Notes: a model not told the origin generated them from the letters alone. A stretch of 64,000 nt of DNA from Anaeromyces robustus (GCA_002104895.1 MCFG01000005.1:114501-178500), one strand, 5' to 3'. Positions 1 through 19,350 are shown, numbered from the stretch's first letter. Program-made: numbers and translations.

Positions 1-733
1 AAGTTATTGGAATAGTTTTAGCTTGAATATCATTAATATTATCCTTCTTTACTGATTCTGTTTTATTTTCGATATCTTTATCATTATGTTTTTCTGTATG
101 ATCAGATTTTTCAGTAACTGAATCTTTCGTTTTATTTATACTTTGATCTTTAAATGATGAGATGGTTTCTTTTGGTTTATTTAATGAAACAATTGATTCC
201 TTTGATTTGTTATCTTTCTCTGTTATATTTTGCTTTGTAGGTGATAATGATTCCTTTTTATTATTTTCAGATGTTTCTATTTTTTTATTTAAATTTATAT
301 TATTATCTATTTCATCTGCTTTTCTTTTAAGCGAATTATTGTTATTATCAATTGATCGATTATTATTTTTATCTTTTTAAAAATATAAAATGATATATAT
401 ATATATATATATAAATGATAGAAATTAATATAATAAAAAAAATTAAAAAAAATTCTTTTTTCTCTTACTTTGTGTTTTATAATTTTTATTATTAACTATC
501 ATTTACCTTCGATCTTACTTGATTCTTGTTTAATGTCTTCTGTTTTATTAGCAAAACTGATTTGTTTTGCGTTACCATTCTCTAACTTCATTTTTTTATC
601 CATATGTTCAGAATCTTTTTCTATTATATTTATTCATTTTCAAAAATTTAAGATATATAATATTCAAGAATAATATAAATTAAATACAATATTTATAATT
701 ATTAAAATATTATATTAAAATGTTATCTATAAT

Positions 734-785
<52 letters not shown>

Positions 786-1878
786 GAATAAAACAAACAA
801 AAAATATATATATATATAACATTATAATAAATATAAATATAATTAGTACCATTATTTGCGGTTTTTTTCAATGGTAATTTATCATGTGATTCTTTAACAT
901 CTTGTGGAAGAATTTCATATCTTAAGTTACTGCCATTAGTTATATTTCCAGTACTTGAATGTTCAAGTTTATCTGATGAAACATCAGTTGAAGTTGAATT
1001 TGATGAGCTTAATGAAGATACTGAATTATTAACAGAATTACTTATTGTTTCATTGCCCTGACTAGTATTGTCACTTGAATCAATTGAAGTTTCAGGTGCT
1101 GGAGTAGCCATCAATTCAGCTGCCTTTTCTTGATCAATTTGCTATATTTTGATAATAATGTGTGTTATTTTTTGAATTAAAAAAAAAAATAATAATATAT
1201 TTACATTTAATATTTAGATTAATATAATATCTATAAACATTTAAATATATAAATATATTGATATATTACTGTAATATCATTATTTGAAACATTTGCTGAA
1301 AGTGATGATTCTTCTGTATTTTCCATTACATCATCAACATCATATAATACTATATTTGATAAATCATCGTTAAATGTATCAACTATTTCTTCAGCTAAAT
1401 AATTTATTTAATAAAATATTCATTTTAATGAAAAATATATTAAAATATATAAAAATTATTTAAATAATATACAATATATATAATATAATACTTTTTTCCC
1501 ATTTTTTTATTTTAACTTTATGCTCTGGAATTTTTGAAGTACGAAGAAATTCTTTTGGAATTTTTGCAATTTCTTCTTTAGATAATTGTTTAATAGTTGA
1601 CCAAACATTTTCCCTTTTTAATAATTTATATCAAGTTATAGAGTAAAAAAAAAAGTTCGTATTTAAATTTAATATTTAAAATGTAAAAAAAATATATACT
1701 AAATTATATACTAAAAAATTTTTTTTCTTTGATATATTATATAAACGTGGATGTCATTTATATATTTAACGAAAAATATTAACAAATTTTTTTATTATTG
1801 AAATATTTTGTAAAAATGTTAAAATAAAATATAAAAATACCATTTACTAATTTGGTCTACATATATTTCCTCTGCCAT
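1..1878 (-). CDS. Unidentified low-complexity protein, 6 exons, 3' end outside window
   Basis: I do not recognise this protein. The start ATG is at 1878 and the exons are 1841-1878, 1492-1613, 1270-1394, 850-1141, 507-620 and 1-372 (continuing past the edge). Every junction is GT-AG and phases agree throughout, which is the main support. The first ~55 residues are the only ordered-looking part: they begin MAEEIYVDQISKWENVW and contain a Lys/Glu-rich helix-like stretch ending IKKWEK. Next comes an acidic segment (VLYDVDDVMENTEESS), then Ser/Asn/Thr-rich sequence, and the last visible exon is a Lys/Asn/Ser/Glu-rich tail with a LKRKADE patch. No signal peptide or membrane segment is visible. The composition suggests a nuclear or scaffolding protein, but that is inference. 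Exon structure is fairly secure; function is unknown. Confidence 0.6.
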
Positions 1879-5361
<3,483 letters not shown>

Positions 5362-6371
5362 TTAATTAATTGTATATAAATTAAATAAATATATATATAT
5401 ATTTTTTTATTCTCTTTCACATATGCACGCACACTTAATATATATCTATAAAATAAAATAAAAGAAAAAAAATTTTAAATTAATAAAAAAAAGAATTTAA
5501 TAAATTACTATCTGAATATAAATATATTTGCATATTATATATATATATTTATATTTTTTTATATTTTTTTTATATATTTTTTTATATCTTTTTATATTTA
5601 CCATTTAATAATTATGTGCACTTTAGTAATATAAATATATATAATATCTAAATGAGCCATAAAAATTAACATTAACGAAAAATGAAAAGTATATTATAAA
5701 TATTTTTTATAATTTTTTTTTTTTTATTTTTTATTTTTATTTTATTTTATTTTTTTTTTTTAATTATTCAATTATTTAATTATTCAATAATACAAAGTAT
5801 TCTACTATATAAATGTATAAATATCATTCTATATATATACTATATCATACATTTCATTCTCTTTTTTTTTTTTTTTTTTTTTAATTAATAAAAATAATTT
5901 TGATAAATAGTAACAATAAAATAAAAAGAAAAATAAAGTATATGTTTTTCTTTATATATATGTTTAATAATATTTTCAACTTTTAAAACATAAACTTAAA
6001 TTAATTAATAGTTTTTGTTATTTTTTTGATTTTTGTTTTTTGTTTTGTTTTGTTTTGTTTTGTTATGTTATGTTATGTTATGTTTTGTTTTGTTTTTTTC
6101 TTTTTAATGACTTAATAAAGAAAATATATAATAAAAAATAAACATCTATTTTCTATAAAAAAAATTTTTTTGTATTAACATAATTTTTGAATTTGTTTTA
6201 CAAAAAATATTTTACATTTAAATAAAAAATTGTTGGGGAATTTTTATGTCTTATTTTTTTTTTTTTTTTTTTTTTTATAAAAATATTATTTTTTATACTG
6301 ATTATATTGGTCTTTTTTTTTTTTTTTATATATTATTATAAAAATATTATTTTTTGCACTGATTATATTGG

Positions 6372-6408
<37 letters not shown>

Positions 6409-6577
6409 ATAAAACAAGAATTTAATATATATATAATGGTATGTATCTATATAATATGATTTTCAAAAAAAAAAAAAAAAAGAAATAAAAAAGATATGTA
6501 TATAATATATATATATATATAAAGATTAAATATATAATTTGCTATATAGTTTTTTTTTTTTGTTTTTCCTTTTAATT

Positions 6578-6614
<37 letters not shown>

Positions 6615-6661
6615 CTCAATTTTTAATTTTTTTTTTCTTTTATAAATACTGATGTAATAAT
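5362..6661. other. Convergent intergenic region, T-rich, with a short tandem duplication
   Basis: This lies between the 3' ends of RAI1 and the PKS. It holds many T runs of 12-30 nt, TTTTG/TTATG pentamer repeats near 6030-6095, and a two-copy 61-bp duplication at 6277-6373. No gene is visible, and no single polyadenylation signal stands out in such AT-rich DNA. Confidence 0.6.
6277..6373. repeat. Two-copy tandem duplication, period 61 bp
   Basis: The block beginning ATAAAAATATTATTTTTT and ending GATTATATTGGTC followed by a T run occurs at 6277 and again at 6338. There are only minor changes (ATACTG versus GCACTG). Confidence 0.85.
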
Positions 6662-7657
6662 TTAAAGATTAAGTTCTTTCTTTAAATAATCCATAACAAC
6701 TTCAAGATTATCTTGAATGAACCAATGACCACCTTCGAAATTCATACGTTTCAATGGGTATCCATTAGCAATTTCAATATCCCAATTAGTTCTACTATCC
6801 TTTGGAGCAACATAATCAGAATTAGCACCAATATCATAAATTGGAACTTCTAATTGATGATCTTTTTCACTAAAACGTTTATAATTATCAGTAAGTATGA
6901 AATCTGCTGCAATAGATGGAATTAATTTTTGGAATTGTTTACTTTGTAAACTTTCACTATTAGCACCACCAAGTCTACTTAATTCTTCTGGGTATTGTTC
7001 TGGAACTAAATCAGTGAAATGAATTGGTTTATCATTTTCATATCGAATAACAACTGGTCTTGGGAAAATTGGAGCTGGAGAACCACTAGAAATTAAAGCA
7101 GTAATATTTGGAATATCTGGATTACCTTTCTTTCTTTCATTTTGAAGAGTCATAGCTACTTCATAACCAACTAAAGCACCTAAAGAATGACCAAATAAAT
7201 ATAATGGTTGATCCTTTGGAATATTACCATTTTTAACATTCTTTATAATTTCCTTATAAATATTATCCACTAAATCTTCCATATTATCAATTGGTTTTTC
7301 TTCTAAACGAATTAAATGACCTGGTAAACTTACAGCAAGTAAAGTAGAATTAGTTAAATATTTATTCCAATTACTATACATATTAATAGAACTACCAGCA
7401 GCTGGGAAAAGTATAAAGGTATTATTAGTAGATTTATTCATATCTAAACGAATAAGCCAATCACCATAATTATTTATATCATTTAAATCTTCAAGAGAAT
7501 TATCAACAGAATTAGAATTAGAATTAGAATTAGAATTAGAATTAGATTTGGATTTAGCAGCCATTTTTGCTAATCTTTCAGCTCTCTTTGCTTTTAAAGC
7601 TTCCCTTCTTGCAACAGAAAGGTTGGAATTTTTACGTGGGTTAGCACCACTTTGAGA

Positions 7658-7689
<32 letters not shown>

Positions 7690-10600
7690 GGTTTGGAACA
7701 TTTGATGTAGATGATGTACCTGTAGTAGATTTATCTTGATTCTTATTTTCAAGGAATTGTATAATTTCTTTAAGGTTTAAGTTTGGTGAAGTAATAATGG
7801 AAAGTGGTACAACAATGTTAGTAACAGCTTTAATAATTTGACGGAATTCCATCATCATAATAGAATCTAAACCTAATTCAGAAAGTGGTTGTAATTCATC
7901 TAATTCATCATTATCATTATACATTAACATTCTACGAACTTCTCTCTTTAAGATTTCATTAATAGTTTTGGTATCTGTAGTTTGTGGAGCACTGTAAGAA
8001 AATTCATTACCAATAGAATCACGAGTAATCATAGTAAGATCTTGTCTTGGACGATTCTTTGGACGGAAGGTAGCTCTATAGGCATAATCATGATAAATAG
8101 CTTCATCACATGTATCATAGTTTCTCTCTGGCATAACAGTATAAACTCTATCAGAGAATTGTGTAAGACCAGTGAATAAGGTTTCCATTAATTTACCACC
8201 TGCAATATTTGTAATACTCATAGCTGTAGCATAAAGTTGATCAAAGTTACCAGCATTTTCCCAAATAGTTAACTCAATAGACATAACATTGTCTCTACCA
8301 TGGTTTTTACAATATTTAGCAATATTATCAATGAATAAATTAACAGCAGTATAATTGGTTTGACCTGAGAAACCAGAAAGAGCAGTAATGGAAGAAAATA
8401 AAACAATATACTTTATTTCATCATTAAATTCTTCAGTAAGTTTAATGATATTATGAGTACCATGAATTTTAGCTGGAGCAATTTCAACTAATTTATCATA
8501 AGTTTGATTAATGAAAGAGGCATCACTATTAGTACCAGCAGTATGTAAAATACCATTAATTTGTAAACCTTGACGTTTACGAATATCATTGAAAACTTCA
8601 GCAAGTGCAGCTTCATTAGAGATATCACATGGATAGTATTGAATATCAATATTTTTACCATTATCCTTCATAGATTTATCAAGACGAGCTAACTTATCAT
8701 TGACCTTGGCACTAGATTTACTACTTCTACCAATAAGGAAAATATGATCTAATTTACAATGATCTAAAGAAAAGAAATATTTCATGATATCAATACTAAT
8801 ATCACCTAAACCACCGGTAATAAGTAAATTACCAGTAATTTCATTATCTCTTTGAATTCTTTGATGCGTTTTGTCATAGATAATAGATGGTGTCATACGT
8901 TTACCATTTTTATAAGCAATATTGAATGGCATATCATAACGATCAACACCACCAAGAATTTCATCAACACAATAATTAGCAGCATCTGTAGTGGTAGTAC
9001 CAATTTCAAGATCAAAGAAACAACCATGCATATCTAAGAATTCATGATTAGCATTCTTAATAACACCAACCATAATGGAACCAATTGGATTGAAATTACC
9101 TTCTGGAGCATTAATGTCAGAACATCCCATAGTAATGAAAGCAACAGTTTTCTTAAATTTCATTTCATCTGTTGTACGAATGAAGGCTTGAGTAGTTTCA
9201 AGACATTGAATATAATGATCCTTATACTTGGCAAGTAATTCATCATACGTTTCAGTACCAGTATAACCTTCAATATCTAATAAAGAGAAGTTATAAAGAG
9301 CAAGAATACCATCTTCAGTTCGTTTAGCTTTTATAGCACGATAACAATCAACAAAGGCTTTATTCACATTCTCAGTTATTGGAAGATCAATACCAATAAC
9401 ATTTTCAGTTACCTTACGTTCTTTTAAGCCATTAATAAAAGCATCAGCATAACCCTTCTTATCCCTAATAACAATGGCAAAAACTTTTTCATTGACAATT
9501 GGCTTAACTGGGAATTCTTCCCAAACAGGATGACACATTATAAATTCATCATGTCTACCAACATTAGAAAGATCCATCTTTCTAACTTGGAAGTTATTAG
9601 TACTGAAGCAAAGTTTACCATCCGTATCGAAAACCCAAAATTGAGAGAATTTAGAAGTATCGTTAGATTCGTTTAGTTTTGGACGATGAAGAGTATAAAC
9701 TTCATTTGGAATATCTTTATATTTAGTAACACCTTCAAAGGAAGATGGAAGGAAACTTTCACCTTCCTTCTTATTTTTATTCTCATCATTTTCATTTTCA
9801 CCTTTCTTTTTTTTAAGAACCATTTCTTCACCACTAGTACAATGAATACAAGCATCTAAAATACCAATTTGAGAAGCACCAGAGGCAGCAATAGATTTTT
9901 CTGTTTTAGATGGATCATGTTTAATATGACCAATGAAGAATGGACCTTGTTCATCAACACCTGCATAGAAGGATTCAGTAGATCTGAAGAAACTATTATA
10001 AATAAGTTTCTTATCCATAACTGGGTATAAGTCTTTTCCTTCACCATAGTTTGGAGATTTCTTTGCATCTGGATTATTTAAATACTTTTCAACAAAGTCC
10101 TTCTTAATATCAAATCCAAGATTAGCAGTAGCTTCTTCACTATCAATGTTCTTAACTCTAGAAACAAAAACGGAACCTCTAACTTCTTGTTTACCACCTT
10201 GGGATTGAGAATAAAACATAACTTCTTCACCCTTCTTAATCAAGGTGTAAACAATATTATGGTCATTGAAAAGACATAATGGACCATTAACAATGAAATA
10301 TTCACTGATAACAAATTGTTCATTTGGATAGGCATATTTTAAAGCAAATAAGATGAAATCAAGATGAGACATACCTGGAGCATAACCTTCCCTTCCAATA
10401 ACATGACTCTTTCTTAAGTAACGAATGTATGGACTAGTTAATGGAGCACTAATAATAATATTCGATTCTTCGAAAGGTTTTGGAATGGTATTACCATCTA
10501 ATTGATCAAGATCAATAACAGTTGGGGTTTCATAACGAGACCATTCTCCAGAAGTATCGGAAAGAACAACTTCACTATTATAATCTTCTTCTTTAGTCTT

Positions 10601-13600
10601 CAAAGAAATTGGAAGATCACCTTCAGCACCAAAATCTCTTACATAGCCAGTTTCAATCATTGCCTTTTCATAAACACGAGGATCAAGACCCATGTAAAAT
10701 GGAATATCATATTTAGTAGTATCTGGACCACTCCAGTAACGAGAACGTTGGAATGGATAAAGTGGAATACTAGTCTTCTTAAGAATTGGACAAACATGAG
10801 TGTAAATATCTTCACGTTTATGGAAACTTCTCCAATTAATATCCTTACCAACATTGTAAACCTTAGAAACAGCTTCAAATAATCCCTTTTCTTCTTCAAC
10901 ACGTGGAGAAGCAGAAGCGACAAAGAATGGATTGGTGTATTTATCAATCTTCTTTTCACGTAAAATACGAGCACTCATATTAGTTAAGACATTAGATGGA
11001 CCAACTTCAATAACATTTAATAAAGTCTCACTGTTAGCTAATAAGGTTTCAACAGCCTTAACAAATTGAACAGCATTTCTTGCATGTTCACCCCAATAGT
11101 TCTTTGGAAGACGTTCACCAGCTGGAATAAGTTCACCAGTAACATTAGAAATAAGACCGTACTTCAATGGTTTACGGAATTTATCATCTGGTTTAGTTTC
11201 AATCCATTCGTATAACTTTTCAATAGCTGGATTCATTAAAGCAGAATGGAAAGCTTCAGTAACATTTAATGGTTTAGCCTTAATTTCTTGTTCAATGAAA
11301 TATTCTTCTAATTCTTTAACTTCATCAGCATTACCAGAGATAACAGTTTGAGTAGTACCATTAATAGCAGCAATAGAAACATTTTCAAATTCAAATTCTT
11401 CAATAGCTTCTTTGACAGCACTTTCAGTAGTGAAAATTGAAACCATAGCTCCTGGTTTAATACCATATTTTTCCATACAAGAAGCTCTTTGAACAATGAA
11501 TTCCATAGCTAATTCGAAATCAATACCACCTGCAATAGTAGTAGCAACAATTTCACCAAGAGAGTGACCAAGAACCATAGATGGTTCAACACCCCAACTT
11601 ATCCAAAGTTGACTCATAGCATATTCATAAGCAAATAAGGCTGGTTGAGCAACAGAAGATTTTTTAAGAGCATTTTCACCTTTTTCAATACCATTTGGTG
11701 CATTAGAAATATTGTATAAAACTTCAACAATAGATACATTAAGAAGACGACGAGTGACTTCATCACATTTGTCCATAGCCTTACGGAAGACTGGTTGTGT
11801 TTGGTAGAAATGTTTACCCATACCAACCTTAGCAACACCTTGACCAGTGAATGCAAAAGCAGATGATTTTGATTGGTAACGACGACCAACATCAACATGT
11901 TGTAAGAAACCAGTTAAGTTTTCAATTAATTCAGATGGATTACGGCCATAGGCTGAATAACGGTATGGACTAAAGTGTTGACGACCAATATTAGTAGAAT
12001 AACAAATATCAGCAATACTATCATCTTCATTCATAGCTTCAAATATACTAATATATTCTTCAATTTGTTGAATAAGAGCGTTCTTATTCTTACCACTAAC
12101 AGTTAAAATGTGATACATAGAAAGATCATAACCTTCATCTAAACGTTGATCATCACTCTTTGGAAGTTTAAATTCTTCAACAACAGCATTAGCAATACTA
12201 CCTTGTAAACCAAAAGAGGAAACAACACCAATTCTCTTTTTACCACGTGGACTCTTCCAAATGCATTTCTTTTGTGGAATAGTCATTGGAATAACAGAAA
12301 GATCAATACGTGGATTTAAGTTCTTTAAGTGAAGATGTGGTGGAATTATACGATGTGACATAGATAAAAGAACTTTACATAAACCAGCTAAACCAGAAAC
12401 TTCTTCTGTGTGACCTAAGTTAGTCTTAACACTACCAACAATTAAAGGTTTCTTTTCGGTATGAGTTTTACCGAAAACAAGATTTAAAGTTTCAGTTTCA
12501 ATAGCATCACCTACTGGAGTACCAGTACCATGAGCTTCAAGATAATCAACATCAGATGCATTAATATTAGCCATAGATAAAACTCTTCTCATATTTTCTG
12601 CTTGTGGGCCAACAGCTGGAGTAGAAATAGAACGTCTAGTACCTGATTGAGCTGTAGAAATACCAGTAATAACACCATAAATACGGTCATGATCAGTAAC
12701 AGCTTCGTCTAAACGCTTAAGAATAAGACTAATACATCCTTCACCTGGAGCATAACCATCAGCTTCAGCATCGAAAGTAGCACAACGACCAAGATGAGAA
12801 GCCATTTGAGCAACAGAAATAACATGAAATTGAGTACCAATAATTTGTTGATGAACAGCTGAAACAACAGCTAAATCAGTATCACCACAAGAAAGGGCCT
12901 TACAAGCATTGTTAACATCATTTAAACCACTATCAATAAAATTAATAAATATAATATAACATTAATATTTAATATAATATAAATATATAAAATAAATATA
13001 TATATATATATATATATATTTAAAAAATGTGTAAATAAAGAATAAAAAAAAAAAAATAGATAAAAATAGTATATATAAATATATTCATATATTTAAATAA
13101 AAAATAAAAAAAAAAAAAAAGTAGTAATGATCGGGGAATTTTTTTTTTCAATATTAATTATTATAAATTATTTTATATTAGATATTACTAAATGGTAAAA
13201 TTAAAAGAATTCTATATATAATTCTATCTTATTATTTTTTTTCCTTTTATATTCAAAATATATATATATATATTATTCTATCTTATTAATTATTTTCCTT
13301 TTAAATTCAAAAAAATATTTTTATTATTCTATCTTATTCCTTATATATTCAAAATATATATATATATATTATTTTTTTTTATTCTATTTTATTTTATTTC
13401 TCTTTTTATATATTATTAATTTATGACTTCATAATTTATTATTATTAAGGTAATTATTGTAAATTTTCATATTTTATATCAATTATTTGATAATATTTTT
13501 CTACTTTAAAAAAATATTTATATTTAAAATTATAAAATATATTTTAAATAATAATAATTTTTTCATTTTCTTAAAATTATATAATAATAATTTTTTTAAA

Positions 13601-14468
13601 AAACTATATAATAATAATAATAATAAATTTACCTTGAACAAGCGGTATCAATAGTATCAGATGGACCGGTGAAACCATAATTAAAAGCAATACGACCAGC
13701 ACAACTAGAAGGATTACTTCCATGCATAGTTTGACTTGTCATATTTTCACTTTTGTTGAAAGCTCTAGCTACAGAAACATAATCCAAAATTTGACCTACA
13801 GTACAATAAACACTAGTACGAGATCCATTTAATTCAGATATATTAATACATGCATCTTGAAAAGCTTCATAAACAGTTTCATAAACCCAACGAAATTTTG
13901 GATCTGTAGCTTTAGCTTCTAATGGTGAAATGTTGAAAAAAGTTGGATCAAAATCACTAAGTGGAGCAGCATCTGGAGTGGTATCATAGAAACCACCACG
14001 ATGGATATAATGTTCCATTGGTCCTAATTCATTGGCTGGACATCCTGGTTTTAAATAGTGGTGAAGGTGACGATTAGTTGGTGTTGGTGATGTACAATCT
14101 CTACCACTAACTAAAGCAGACCAATATTTTCCAGGGGTATTAATACCACCTGGTAAACGAATACCCATACCAATAACTGCAATTGGAACTAAATACATTG
14201 GAGATTTTAACTTTTTTGAAAGACTAGTATTTATATATTTAGCATTGTTAATATATTGACCTAAAATTTCTGGAGTACTATCAGCTAAATAATTTGAAAT
14301 AAAACAACGACGACCAATTTCTTCAGCAACAGCAATTTCAATATCTTCATACTTAGAATGGTCAATTTCTAATTCAGAAAATTTTAACTTTGGGTTAAAA
14401 TCTTCAAATTTTTCCGGAACTGCTTTTGGTTCGATAGATTTAATAATATTATATACAAGCTCAGACAT
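6662..14468 (-). CDS. Type I iterative polyketide synthase, KS-AT-DH-KR-ACP-TE, 2367 aa
   Basis: The exons are 13633-14468 and 6662-12929, separated by a 703-bp intron. Residues ~1-75 form a degenerate ACP-like region. KS (~92-545): catalytic Cys277 in DTACSS, His412 in EAHGTGTP, His452 in NLGHTE. AT (~630-960): Ser735 in GHSLGE, and EAFHS around His840, which fits malonyl-CoA selection. DH-like (~1090-1390): His1121 in HVIGREGYAPG and Asp1304 in LDACIH. KR (~1645-1860): TGGLGD at 1650, Ser1791/1792 and Tyr1805. ACP: Ser1968 in LGLDS. A linker of Asn and Ser-Asn repeats leads to a type II-like thioesterase (~2090-2367): Ser2194 in GHSLGA, with Asp2317 and His2347 as likely partners. No enoylreductase or methyltransferase is evident, so the predicted product is partly reduced (hydroxyl or alkene groups). 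The last DH His-motif position that is usually Gly is Arg, so DH activity is less certain. Known background: PKS genes have been reported in anaerobic gut fungi. No tailoring genes adjoin it here. Confidence 0.93.
7509..7692 (-). repeat. Coding microsatellites in the ACP-TE linker of the PKS
   Basis: Two in-frame simple repeats lie between ACP and thioesterase: a hexanucleotide run encoding alternating Ser-Asn (about 7509-7550) and an ATT/AAT run encoding ten Asn (about 7661-7692). Between them is a Lys/Arg/Ala-rich helix. The repeats probably lengthen a flexible tether and may vary in length between strains. Confidence 0.85.
13222..13380. repeat. Three imperfect ~52-bp repeats within the PKS intron
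   Basis: TTCTATCTTATT occurs at 13222, 13276 and 13327. The first two are followed by CCTTTTAnATTCAAAA and the third by a related shorter form, each with a TA run. The intron is 12930-13632, far longer than most introns in this window. Confidence 0.75.
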
Positions 14469-16345
<1,877 letters not shown>

Positions 16346-16408
16346 AATTATTTTGGAAAAAGGAATAAATAAATAATTAAAGAATTTATTCCTTTTTCCA
16401 AAATAATT
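16346..16408. repeat. Perfect 25-bp inverted repeat (hairpin) with 13-nt loop
   Basis: The left arm 16346-16370 (begins AATTATTTTGG, contains GGAAAAAGGAATAAAT) is exactly complementary to the right arm 16384-16408; the loop is 16371-16383. The match stops abruptly at both ends, unlike ordinary low-complexity self-complementarity. No neighbouring gene was found. It could be a miniature element, a small-RNA precursor or the foldback end of a lost element. Confidence 0.9.
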
Positions 16409-16784
16409 TTAAAAATATTTTCATTTTCATATAAAATTAAAACCTTTTTTTTGTTTTAATCATTACTAAATTTCAAAATTAAAAATATTATTTTTTCATA
16501 AATATATATAAATAAATATTATATTAAATACCAAGTATTGTATATTATTACTTTTTTATTTTATTTTATTTCATTTTATTTTATTTTATTTTACTTTATT
16601 TTATTTTATTTCATTTTATTTTATTTTATAATATTTTATTTTATTTTAATAATCTTTTTAAAATAAAAAAAAAACAAAAAAGATTTACACAGTTATCATA
16701 ATAAATAACTATTCAATTATTAATAATTAATAATAATTATGAAACATTTTTATTTTCATCCACTTTTTTTCTTCTTTAATATAT

Positions 16785-16839
<55 letters not shown>

Positions 16840-18422
16840 TATTTATATTTATATATATATTTTATTTTCTATATATATAATATAATATTTTTAATATACA
16901 TTTATTATATCTTTATTATATTTATTTATAATTATATAATTAAATTTTTCTATACATGTTACATTTTGTATTTTGTACTAAAATATTTAGATATTTACCA
17001 AAGAATTTAAATTCACATCAGAAAAAGGAAGTAATTAAATTTGCATATTCTTTTATTTTATTACTGTATATTAATAAAAGGATAAATAAAATACAATGTA
17101 CTAAAATATATAACTTATAATATATTATAAATGAAAAAGTATAAATTGAAAAACTCGACTAATTACGTGATTATTAATTAATGAAGAATGGAAAAAAAAA
17201 AAAAAAACTATAAAAATTATGAATATTTTTAACTAAATAAAAAATATTATATTAAATTATTTATAATTCATCAATAATAAATAAAAAATTAATTTCCAAT
17301 TTCATAAATACTTTAATATTAAGTGAAAGATCGAAAAATCAATTAAACTTAGTTAATGGTGAGAAAAAAAGAAAAAAATAAAATATTTATTTATTGCCTC
17401 ATTTACATCTTTAGTATTTACAAAAAAAAAAAAAAAAGCTTTAGATTTTACTAAAAATAATTATTAAATTTACATTATTTAAGAAAAAAAATTATCTCAT
17501 TTATGAATATATCTATTGTTGAATTTTTAAGCATTGAAATAGTAAACAAAAAATATAACTACATTGATATATTACAAATGATAATCAACTATTTATAGTA
17601 ATAAACCAGATTCTTACTTTTAAAATATTTAATAGAAGATAAAGATTTCTTAATATTTATTTATTTATTTATTTAAAGATTGCATATAATTATCAGATTC
17701 GATAATTAAATATTAATTAAATATATATTAAATAGTAACAACAATGGAAAAAAAAATTATTAATAATTATTATATTAAACTAATTAAATTCTTTTTTAAA
17801 TATTAAAATTCAAATTTCTTTTTTTTTTTATTTGTTTTCATTTTTGTTTTTTTTTTTTTCCTTTTTGTTTTGTTTTGTTTTGTTTTTTATTTTCTATTGG
17901 AATAAATAACTTATTCATATATTACAATAATACTGTTAATTTATTTAATAAATAAAGTTAATAAAACTTTATTATATTAAGTTTATAAAATTTGAAATGA
18001 ATTATATTAAATTTAATATAGAAAATTATATAATAAAAAAAAAAAGATTTCAATTTTTCCAAATATGTAAATAATTTTTTTTATATTTTTTATATAAATT
18101 ATTATACTAATAATATATATTATTATATATATAGAAATTTATATTATATAATTAATTTGTTTTGTTTATTTTTTTTTAAAATGGAAATAAAACTTTTTAT
18201 TTACAATATATATTATAATATAATGTAATTAAATAATTTAATAATTTATTTAATAATATATTACAATATATGTTTAATTTTAAAAATTTTTCCATTTCAT
18301 TAAAAGAAAAAAAAAAAAAAAAAAAAAAAGAAAACAACTTTTTTTGATTTCCTCTAATGGAAAAAAGGAAAAAGGTTTTAGAAAATTGCATATAAAAAAT
18401 TTTTTTAAAGTTATGTTTTTTA

Positions 18423-18588
<166 letters not shown>

Positions 18589-19233
18589 ATTTGGTTGTTT
18601 TTTTTTTTATTTGTTCATTTTTATTACTCTGTGATGAAATAGCGGAAAAACTTTCTAGTTAATTGTATAAAATAAACTAATATATATATAATATATATAT
18701 TTATATATTAGTTTAAAATATTTATTTTTATTATCAATATTTGTTATACCTGTATTATATTATGTATATTATGGATATTATTAATCCTTTTATATTATTT
18801 TTTATATGTATATTTGTTAATAAGTTTATAATAAATAATCAAATATAGAAAAAATATAAATATTACTATATATAAGGATATAAAAATAATAATAATGTTA
18901 TTATTATTACTTTTATTTAATTCTTTAAATTTCATTATAATAGTATTATAGGATTATTATTATTATTATTATTACTATACTTTTATTATGAAATATATTA
19001 TACTTTTATTACGAAATATATTATACTTTTATTACATAAAAACAAAATGACATTAATTATTTACTTATATATTTAATTAAATATAAGTAGTTTTTTCTTT
19101 TTTTTTCTATACTATTAATCCTTGTTACTAAATTATAAACAACAATATAAAAAGTTTAAATTCACTCTATTAAAATAGATAAAAATGTATATAAGTATTA
19201 ATATAATTAATAAATAATTAATAGTTTATTTTT

Positions 19234-19350
<117 letters not shown>

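Noticed and set aside
710-849. C-terminal extension of the first gene encoded by a poly(Phe)-rich tail
   Set aside because: This is intron read-through (poly-T in sense). A donor at 849/848 and an in-phase exon at 507-620 explain the frame better.
7982-8179. Small plus-strand frames within the PKS and several minus-strand frames at 9673-11898
   Set aside because: They are shadows of the PKS reading frame with no independent features.
16956-17120. 55-codon open frame (contains RYLPKNLNSHQKKEV)
   Set aside because: Part of it looks protein-like, but it is short, has no splice partners and sits in gene-free AT-rich DNA. Chance cannot be excluded.
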